A DNA stretch of 64,000 nucleotides, from positions 336,538 through 400,537 of the forward strand of contig JAGOAX010000004.1 of the NCBI GenBank assembly GCA_017983695.1, written 5' to 3'. This document shows, in pieces, positions 57,833-64,000 of this stretch (positions within the stretch are counted from its first letter, which is position 1; each line of letters starts with the position of its first letter). The translations under genes and the position numbers were made by a program. The DNA comes from Ferruginibacter sp. GTDB taxonomy: Bacteria > Bacteroidota > Bacteroidia > Chitinophagales > Chitinophagaceae. The notes beneath the pieces are model-generated. The model saw only the letters and a program-made list of their open reading frames with translations. It did not search any database and was not told the origin of the DNA.

Positions 57833-58300
57833 ATGAAACAATATTTGTTAGATACCTTCAACTTTAATGATGCAGCCAATAAACAAATGCTGCAAAAAAT
57901 AAAAACACTGCCCGATACAGAAAAGGCTATAAAATACTTTAGCCATTTAATAAACAGCCAGAATAAATGGATGGAAAGGATTTTACAAAACCCCGAAGCG
58001 ATGCAAATGAGTTGGTGGGAACCTTTGTTCACTCTTGATGAACTGGAAGAAAAATGGAACAGCAGCCTGCAGCGCTGGCTGGATTATATTGCTGCTAAAA
58101 CAACGGAGGAACTGCATACCGAAGTTATTTTTACCGGTTACGACGGCGCAAAATGGGCAGCTACACCGGCAGATATAGCCTTGCAGTTAAATTACCATTC
58201 CATACACCACCGGGCACAATTGCAAACCATTGTACGTAAGCAGGGCATTGAACCTGATTTTATAGATTATATCGGCACAAAGTACAGGAGGCTGGGGTAG
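57833..58300 (+). CDS. DinB-like four-helix protein
   Basis: This protein of about 155 residues is predicted as a four-helix bundle. The late motif LNYHSIHHRAQLQTIVRKQG carries the conserved DinB metal-binding histidines, and an earlier H in FSHLINSQNKWM would be the third ligand. DinB/YfiT proteins are often thiol-dependent transferases or have no known role. In-frame ATGs at 57806 and 57809 overlap the previous stop; ATG 57833 (MKQYLLDTFNF) gives the usual family N-terminus. It is probably cotranscribed with the sugar operon but functionally separate. Confidence 0.82.
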   Translation: MKQYLLDTFNFNDAANKQMLQKIKTLPDTEKAIKYFSHLINSQNKWMERILQNPEAMQMSWWEPLFTLDELEEKWNSSLQRWLDYIAAKTTEELHTEVIFTGYDGAKWAATPADIALQLNYHSIHHRAQLQTIVRKQGIEPDFIDYIGTKYRRLG

Positions 58301-58457
58301 AGCAGAATTTGTTTTGTGTTTGAAAAGAATTGGGGCGGTGGAGGAAAGGTACAGTGCAGTTAAATTGAACAGGCTGTCTGCACCAATAAAATAGTTGAAG
58401 AAAAAGTAAGTTTGATAAAGCATTTATCAATGCTCCCGGATAAGTTATTATGCTGCT
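58301..58457. other. Convergent intergenic region
   Basis: 157 nt between the DinB gene and the - strand regulator. I see no gene and no strong hairpin; the short ORFs here are not convincing. Confidence 0.5.
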
Positions 58458-59189
58458 TTAAAAAAACCATTTGTCAGCTTCTGTTCTCTTTCGCCTGGAA
58501 ATTGGAATTTCAACCCCATTCTTTAAAACAAACTGATCGCTTTTTAATGCATTAATATGGTACCTGTTAACCAGGTAAGAACGATGGCTCCTGAAAAAAC
58601 CTTTATCAATAAGTATGTCTTCGAAGTAGGCTAAGTTTTTAGATGACAACTCCCTGGAACCGTTTGATAAGTAAATAAAACTGTAATTCCGCTCTCCTTC
58701 AATGTATGTAATTTGTTTTAATGGTAACCGCAGCGTTCCATTTTGTGTTGGTAACACCAGTTTTTGATCTTCCACCGTTTTAGATTCCAGGTTCGACAAG
58801 GCATGCTTAACCTCAATAGTATTACCTGCAGATTTCAGTAAACGTTTTACCGCTTCATCAAGTTCGGTTTCTTTAATTGGTTTAATCAGGTAGTCTAAGG
58901 CGTTAAACCTAAATGCCCTGATGGCATAGTGACTGTGTGCCGTAGTAAAAATAGTTTTAAAATTGATGTCATCTACCTGCTGAAGCAATTCAAAACCTGT
59001 CATATCGGGCAATTCAATATCCAGGAAAACAACATCCGGTTTTTTAGAAGCTATTAACTGCAATGCCTTTTTGCCGGTATTGGCTATATCTAAAACAGCA
59101 ATATCAGTTGCATGTTGCTTAAGCAGGTCATGCAAAACCGTTGCCATAAAGACATTATCTTCAACTATTAAAGCTTTTAATGGTTTCAT
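58458..59189 (-). CDS. LytTR-family response regulator
   Basis: This 243-residue protein has an N-terminal receiver domain with D57 as phosphoacceptor (PDVVFLDIELPD), the acidic pair E10-D11 and a conserved K in YLIKPIKE. The C-terminal LytTR DNA-binding domain has PLKQITYIEGERNYSFIYL and GFFRSHRSYLVNRYHINAL. It would bind direct repeats in target promoters. No LytS-type kinase is beside it; the nearest sensor is the hybrid kinase gene at 59486, transcribed divergently. Confidence 0.92.
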   Translation of the reverse strand: MKPLKALIVEDNVFMATVLHDLLKQHATDIAVLDIANTGKKALQLIASKKPDVVFLDIELPDMTGFELLQQVDDINFKTIFTTAHSHYAIRAFRFNALDYLIKPIKETELDEAVKRLLKSAGNTIEVKHALSNLESKTVEDQKLVLPTQNGTLRLPLKQITYIEGERNYSFIYLSNGSRELSSKNLAYFEDILIDKGFFRSHRSYLVNRYHINALKSDQFVLKNGVEIPISRRKRTEADKWFF

Positions 59190-59221
59190 AAATAAACTTA
59201 AAGTAAATATACATTATACCA

Positions 59222-59358
59222 ATTAGACATTAAATCTATCCTAATAAAAGCTGTCAGGTTGAGCTTGTCGAAACCGGGTTATTAGGGAAAGAGCCTCTTT
59301 TATTTGTGAACCCGCCTTCGACAAGCTCAGGCTGACAGTATAATTTAAATGTCTAATC
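59222..59358. repeat. Family I inverted repeat between divergent regulators
   Basis: Arms CTGTCAGGTTGAGCTTGTCG (59251-59270) and CGACAAGCTCAGGCTGACAG (59319-59338) pair with two mismatches. Outer words AATTAGACAT and ATGTCTAATC (59221-59230 and 59349-59358) are also inverted. The type is a common dispersed palindrome of the phylum. It occupies the shared upstream region of the LytTR regulator and the hybrid kinase. Confidence 0.75.
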
Positions 59359-59485
59359 GATATTACTATTTAAAACCGTTTGATAATTATAGTTACCTTT
59401 TGATAACACAACTGTGTTCACTTTTAGTATTATACTTTAATTTACCCTGAATTATATAACTGTATTTTAACCAGTAAATAAAATA

Positions 59486-62107
59486 ATGACCATAACTAAT
59501 AAGAAATTTCATTTAAAATACTTTCTGATTGTTTTCGGAATATTTTTTTCCTGCACCCTTTTTGGGCAAACCAAAACAGATGCTCAACTGTATGCCACCT
59601 GGAAAGATTCATCTAAATCTGAAACAGTGAGATTAGAAGCAATATGGGAGAGAATGAATTTTGATTCCATGCCTAGTCAGGAACCTGAATGGTGGAAGAA
59701 ATGGAACAAGGAAACTAAAAAAGCCATCGAACTGGCTATAAAAAATAATAAAAAGGGGTATTTGCCACTATTTTATATGATGTCGTCACAAGCTTGTGAC
59801 GGCAACACAGAATGTATGTGTACTAATGCCAAAAAGGCGATAGAAAGTGCAAAGGTTGCCAATGATTCCAAATTGCCGTTTATTTTTTGGGCATATAGTA
59901 TATTAAAATTTGAATGCAAAGAAGATGTGAAAGACGAATTGATAACTTATGAATTCAATAAAATAAAAAAAACTCTTTCAAATAAACCTTCAGACCTTAA
60001 AACGCTTAGGGAAGCCAATTCTGCCTTAGGAGATTGGTATAGAGAGAATGAAAAGTATCCCCAAGCGTTAGTCTATCTATTGGAAACCAAGCGTTTATCG
60101 GAAGAAATGAAATTAATAGATTATACTTATAGCCGAAACAACGAAGTGCTTGCAAATATCCATACACAAATAGGTAATTATAAAGAAGCAGAAAAATACA
60201 TAGATAAAAGCATTGAGCTTGGTCATTCACGAAAAGATACTTTACAACTGGGTAGCTCATATCTTGGCAAATCAAATTTAATGCTGAAATTAAAAGATGA
60301 AGCAAAAGCCCAACTTTTTATAGATTCTGCCATGTACGTCATGAAAAATGTTAAACACTGTGAGCCTTGTTATAATATCGCAAAAACATTAAATGCAGGA
60401 ATTAAAAATTTATCAGGTAACTATACCGGAGCATTAGCAGAACTGAAAGAGATAGAAGTATTTTATAAAAAAAGTGAAGGAGTAAAGCCAGAACCCATTT
60501 TTTACACAGAAAAAGCAAGGGCTTATTTGGGGCTGAAAAAATATGATAGTGTCATTCAAACAATCCAGGTGGTGAAAGTAGCAGAGCATGTGTATAATAA
60601 AGATGTTTCTGATAACTATGAAATACTTTCCAAAGCTTATGAAGGCATAGGGGATTATAACAGTGCTTTGAAAAATTATAAATTACATGTACAGGCTGAA
60701 GATACCTTAGCAGTATGGCGAAATAGTAGTGAAGTAACCAGGCTGGAATTGGAGAACCAATTTACCCAACAACAACTAAAATCCAAACTCGATTTTCAAG
60801 CCCAACTCAATAAACAAAAGGCCACCAGAAACTGGATTATAATATTAGGTACTTCAGCCTTATTACTTGCCTTGGGATTGTTTGCAAGACTTCGATATAC
60901 CCGAAGAACACAAAGAGAGCTGCAACACAAAAACGAGATCATCGAAGCAGAAAAAGAAAAAGCTGAAGCAAGCGAAAAAGCCAAACATCAGTTTCTTGCC
61001 AATATGAGTCATGAGATACGTACACCCATGAATGCCATCAAGGGCATGACGGATATTCTCATCAGGCGCAATCCAAATGAAGACCAGAAAGAATATTTGG
61101 ACGGTATTAAACAGTCTTCCGATTCTTTGTTGGTCATCATCAATGACATTCTGGATATTTCAAAAATTGAAGCAGGGAAGGTTGAACTGGAAAATGAACC
61201 TTTTTCTGTAAATGAATTGGTGAATAATGTGCATACCATCATGCAGTTTAAAGCCGAAGAAAAAGGACTTGAACTTCTGAAAGATATTCCTGTAGAAAAT
61301 CTAACAGTTCAAGGTGATGCTACAAGATTGAGACAGATACTCATAAACCTGATAGGCAATGCTATTAAGTTTACCGAAAAGGGACTTGTAACTACAACTA
61401 TAAAATCTGATAAAGTTGATGACAAGCTAAATCTGCATTTTACAGTGAGTGATACTGGTATTGGTATTGATGACGATCATGCAGATAAAATATTTAAATC
61501 TTTTGAACAGGCTTACAGCGATACCGGCAGAAAGTTTGGTGGCACCGGATTAGGGTTAAGCATTTCTAAAAAGCTGGTAGAATTGCAGAATGGTAAAATA
61601 TGGGTAGAAAGTGAAAAAGGTAAAGGCAGCCGGTTTCATTTTACAATAGCTTATGAAATGGCAGCCCAAAAAGTTGAAACCAACCATGCAGCAACTACAA
61701 ATACCAGTATTGCAGCAGGTTTGAAAGGCATTAACATACTGCTGGTAGAAGACAACCAGTTTAATGCCGTGGTGGCGCAGGAAGAATTGGAAGATTCAAT
61801 TGAAGAAGTAAAAGTTGAGCTTGCCGAAAATGGTGCCATTGCTGTTGAAAAATTAAGGTCATCGCATTTTGATATTATTTTGATGGATGTGCAAATGCCC
61901 ACTATGAATGGTTACGAAGCCACCAAAGCCATCAGGGCTTTAGATAACGAAAAAGCCAACACACCCATCATTGCTATGACAGCCAATGTACTTAAAGAAG
62001 AAGTTGAATTATGCCAGCAGGCAGGCATGAATGATTTTATTGGAAAGCCTTTTGATACCAGTGAATTAATACAAAAGATTTATACCTTAACAAATAAAAA
62101 GTTATGA
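59486..62107 (+). CDS. Hybrid sensor histidine kinase with TPR sensor region
   Basis: This 873-residue protein has a signal peptide (FLIVFGIFFSCTLFGQ), a periplasmic TPR-like helical region (about 150-430), one membrane helix near 450-470 (WIIILGTSALLLALGLFARL), a coiled coil (IIEAEKEKAEASEKAK), and HisKA with H509 in NMSHEIRTP. The ATPase domain shows N (GNAIKFTEKG), G1 (DTGIGID) and G2 (GGTGLGLSISKK). The C-terminal receiver has D801 in IILMDVQMP. It passes phosphate internally and then to the separate Hpt protein. Its stop overlaps the next start by 4 nt, so the three genes form one phosphorelay operon. Confidence 0.93.
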   Translation: MTITNKKFHLKYFLIVFGIFFSCTLFGQTKTDAQLYATWKDSSKSETVRLEAIWERMNFDSMPSQEPEWWKKWNKETKKAIELAIKNNKKGYLPLFYMMSSQACDGNTECMCTNAKKAIESAKVANDSKLPFIFWAYSILKFECKEDVKDELITYEFNKIKKTLSNKPSDLKTLREANSALGDWYRENEKYPQALVYLLETKRLSEEMKLIDYTYSRNNEVLANIHTQIGNYKEAEKYIDKSIELGHSRKDTLQLGSSYLGKSNLMLKLKDEAKAQLFIDSAMYVMKNVKHCEPCYNIAKTLNAGIKNLSGNYTGALAELKEIEVFYKKSEGVKPEPIFYTEKARAYLGLKKYDSVIQTIQVVKVAEHVYNKDVSDNYEILSKAYEGIGDYNSALKNYKLHVQAEDTLAVWRNSSEVTRLELENQFTQQQLKSKLDFQAQLNKQKATRNWIIILGTSALLLALGLFARLRYTRRTQRELQHKNEIIEAEKEKAEASEKAKHQFLANMSHEIRTPMNAIKGMTDILIRRNPNEDQKEYLDGIKQSSDSLLVIINDILDISKIEAGKVELENEPFSVNELVNNVHTIMQFKAEEKGLELLKDIPVENLTVQGDATRLRQILINLIGNAIKFTEKGLVTTTIKSDKVDDKLNLHFTVSDTGIGIDDDHADKIFKSFEQAYSDTGRKFGGTGLGLSISKKLVELQNGKIWVESEKGKGSRFHFTIAYEMAAQKVETNHAATTNTSIAAGLKGINILLVEDNQFNAVVAQEELEDSIEEVKVELAENGAIAVEKLRSSHFDIILMDVQMPTMNGYEATKAIRALDNEKANTPIIAMTANVLKEEVELCQQAGMNDFIGKPFDTSELIQKIYTLTNKKL

Positions 62108-62490
62108 CGAATAACAATCCCACCATTTTTATTGTAGATGATGAGCCGTTACTATCCGAAATGTTAACGGATTATTTAAAGGATCAACATGCAGGTTTTA
62201 ATATAAAGTCCTTTCCAACCGGGGAAGCCTGTTTACAAAGTTTAGATGAACAGCCTGATGCTGTGGTATTGGATTATCACCTGAACTCTAAAGAAAAAGA
62301 TGCAGCCAATGGTATTGATATTCTGAAAGAAATAAAAAAGCGGAACAAAGCTTTGCCGGTTATCATACTATCCAGCCAGGAAAGTTATGGAACTGCGGCA
62401 AAAACCATCATGCATGGCGCTGTGCATTATGTAATTAAAAGCCAGGATGCTTTTGAAGAGATTTTTAAACTGATTAAAGCCAATGTATAA
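62104..62490 (+). CDS. Stand-alone receiver-domain response regulator
   Basis: This 128-residue protein consists of one receiver domain. The acidic pocket is in IVDDEPLLSE, the phosphoacceptor is D57 in VVLDYHLNS, and the conserved lysine is in YVIKSQD. There is no output domain, so it acts as a phosphate shuttle or by protein binding. It overlaps the kinase stop (ATGA) and is followed by the Hpt gene with a TAATG overlap. Confidence 0.92.
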   Translation: MTNNNPTIFIVDDEPLLSEMLTDYLKDQHAGFNIKSFPTGEACLQSLDEQPDAVVLDYHLNSKEKDAANGIDILKEIKKRNKALPVIILSSQESYGTAAKTIMHGAVHYVIKSQDAFEEIFKLIKANV

Positions 62491-62825
62491 TGGTTGACCT
62501 GACCTTTTTAAAAAAGTTTACAAAAGACGATCCCAAAAAAATGAAACGCTACATTGGGTTATACTTAGACGTGGCGCCAAAGACCTTTGCCGAAATGAAA
62601 CGCAACCTCGATGATAAAGATTGGGAGCAGCTTCGTATTAATGCACATTCCTTAAAACCACAGGCCGATTTTATGGGCATTAATAGCCTGAAAGAAGAAC
62701 TTATTAAAATAGAAGAGGCGGTGAAAGCGAATAATTTTGATGTGCTGGAAAACCTGTTTACTACATCGTTTAAAATAGCTACGGATTCTGAGCTTATACT
62801 TAAAGATATGTTGGAGCAATTATAA
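62490..62825 (+). CDS. Hpt (histidine phosphotransfer) protein
   Basis: This 111-residue, all-helical protein has H53 in INAHSLKPQADFMG, the Hpt motif (AHxLK...G). It takes phosphate from a hybrid-kinase receiver and hands it to another receiver, here probably the protein encoded at 62104 or a distant regulator. TAATG coupling with the gene before ensures joint translation. Confidence 0.9.
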   Translation: MVDLTFLKKFTKDDPKKMKRYIGLYLDVAPKTFAEMKRNLDDKDWEQLRINAHSLKPQADFMGINSLKEELIKIEEAVKANNFDVLENLFTTSFKIATDSELILKDMLEQL

Positions 62826-62922
62826 AAACACCTCACAATAATATTGAGATTTTATTTAAGCGGAGATATTGGTGAATGTCTCGTGAAGACACGAGCCAAG
62901 GCGGGGCCGAACCAATTCTCTT

Positions 62923-63642
62923 TTATTTTTTGATAAGCTTTCCAACGTCGTTAATACTTAGCCATGGCCGTTTGCGATGAAGCATACGATGACAGTTTGA
63001 ACATACCATTGCCAAATCCTCAATTCGGATAGGTGTTTCTTTTGTCAAAGCTGAAATTGGAAATACATGATGTGCCTCAATAAAATTTGCTCCAAGTTCA
63101 CCATAACATTCAACAAAAGAGAATTTACAAACCTGGCAATTCATATTCGGACTAATGGACTTATATTTTTCTTTAGCTATTGCTATTAATTTTCTGTTCC
63201 TCTCTTTAGTTTTATGCAGGTGATATTTTTCTTTACCTTCTGGAAATGTTGTTTCTTCTTCGTCATTTTCACTTTCAACGCTTTCATTTAAAAGGGTAGT
63301 ATATTTTTTATACACATCTCGAAGTAATCCCATTCGATACTTCCTTTTAGTCTCCATATATTCAATATGCTTTGAAAGAGCATTTAGACATACTGATAAA
63401 TTTTCTGTACCGAAATCGTTTACGATGTTTTTTAAGAAAAAATCGAAAGTAGGAGCTGTAAGAGTTCTAGTAAATCTTTCACCATCCATTAAATACTTAA
63501 AAACACTTACGTTAATGAATGCCGAACCTTCATTCATGCCAATGCCAGAAAGATTGTTTTTTGCATCTTGCATGGAAATATCTTTCAGATAAAACTGTTT
63601 TGAAGTTTTATAGGCAGCTTCTATAAATTCTTTTTTTGCCAT
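62923..63642 (-). CDS. HNH endonuclease
   Basis: This 239-residue protein has a C-terminal HNH domain: CQVCKFSF for the first zinc pair, FIEAHHVFPISAL for the catalytic His, and MVCSNCHRMLHRKRP for the second pair and final His. The N-terminal helical domain (DISMQDAKNNLSGIGMNEGS) is of a type often joined to HNH nucleases of restriction or defence origin. It lies 54 nt behind the end of another - strand gene that runs off the window, so the two may form an operon. Confidence 0.88.
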   Translation of the reverse strand: MAKKEFIEAAYKTSKQFYLKDISMQDAKNNLSGIGMNEGSAFINVSVFKYLMDGERFTRTLTAPTFDFFLKNIVNDFGTENLSVCLNALSKHIEYMETKRKYRMGLLRDVYKKYTTLLNESVESENDEEETTFPEGKEKYHLHKTKERNRKLIAIAKEKYKSISPNMNCQVCKFSFVECYGELGANFIEAHHVFPISALTKETPIRIEDLAMVCSNCHRMLHRKRPWLSINDVGKLIKK

Positions 63643-63696
63643 AATGGAATATTTACTTTCAGCCAGCTTTTTGGCAAACCTTTTAGTGGTAGTTGT

Positions 63697-63999
63697 TCAT
63701 ATGAGAGTTTCTATTAACTCAAATACAACATTAAAGTGTTTAAAATCGTCAGCAGTTCCATTTGCACAAACCCAGTCACAGAAATTCTTTTTTTCATCTT
63801 TATTAACTTCATTCTGTATTTCCTCATAGTCGGCACCCCGTTTTGTCCCAGTAATTTTTTTGAAGTCAATAAAAGCCTTTTTTTCGGCTATTGCATTATT
63901 TATGGTTTCATGAGGGAAAAGATTTTCAATACCTTTTTTAACAATATTGTTTTCAATAGATGGAATTATTCTTTTAAAGTGATTGCCAAAATCTTCATC
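63697..63999 (-). CDS. C-terminal fragment of an unidentified protein (runs off the right edge)
   Basis: The - strand frame is open from the right edge to a TGA at 63697-63699 and gives 101 residues. It contains IENLFPHETINNAI, FIDFKKITGTKRGADYEEIQ and NFCDWVCANGTADDFKHFNV. I read this as the tail of a larger soluble protein; the general look recalls the C-termini of AAA/OLD-type ATPases encoded next to HNH genes, but this is a weak impression. The start and main domains lie beyond 64000. Confidence 0.55.
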   Translation of the reverse strand, partial: DEDFGNHFKRIIPSIENNIVKKGIENLFPHETINNAIAEKKAFIDFKKITGTKRGADYEEIQNEVNKDEKKNFCDWVCANGTADDFKHFNVVFELIETLI

Positions 64000-64000
64000 T

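Noticed and set aside
63644..63829. 61-residue + strand ORF at the right edge
   Set aside because: The - strand frame here continues to the edge as a plausible protein tail, so the + strand ORF is a shadow.

Overview
The window reads as a low-GC Bacteroidota chromosome, most likely Chitinophagaceae. The signs are signal peptides ending in ...AQ, very little Shine-Dalgarno sequence, many Na+/sugar symporters, SAQ-type exported glycosidases and several dispersed palindromic repeat families. This assignment rests on gene content alone. No rRNA, tRNA, CRISPR array or SusC/SusD pair was seen.

Region 1 (1-26.5 kb, all + strand) is a carbohydrate locus. It opens with the end of a two-subunit transketolase, a complete ribose-type ABC importer with its DUF2291 partner, and an FGGY kinase; this set matches the transketolase route for D-apiose. 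Exported glycosidases follow (six-hairpin GH, GH2, GH78, DUF3826, sialidase-like propeller). Then comes a catabolic set: Na+ symporter, two DHDPS/NAL-family lyases, an iron alcohol dehydrogenase, PdxA2 and a DUF1537 acid-sugar kinase, a second symporter, and a fused STN-esterase-TIM-barrel protein. PdxA2 with a DUF1537 kinase is the known D-threonate/D-erythronate-to-DHAP route.

Region 2 (26.5-29.8 kb, - strand) is a small accessory island: an HNH protein, an unknown Cys/His protein and a Fic protein, surrounded by repeats.

Region 3 (30-57.8 kb, + strand) is a second carbohydrate locus: a GH141-like beta-helix fused to a rhamnose-mutarotase-like domain, an ATPase flanked by inverted repeats, a Gfo/Idh/MocA oxidoreductase, a symporter, a GH78-like protein, GH127, a RuBisCO-like protein, a second DUF1537 kinase, an Asp/Glu-racemase-fold protein, a BASS transporter, GH105, GH2, a GH43-like propeller, GH106 and a DUF5703 protein. 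Together with region 1 the enzyme set fits breakdown of rhamnogalacturonan-II (RG-II) and use of its rare sugars (apiose, aceric acid, Dha). That is an inference from family content.

Region 4 (57.8-64 kb) holds a DinB protein, a LytTR regulator, a hybrid histidine kinase / receiver / Hpt phosphorelay, and at the right edge an HNH gene next to the end of an unidentified gene.

The most unusual sequence-level feature is that intergenic palindromic repeats run into genes. In at least five exported enzymes the signal peptide is largely encoded by such a repeat. One dehydrogenase takes its start codon from a repeat, and an FGGY kinase has no canonical start codon where a repeat abuts it.
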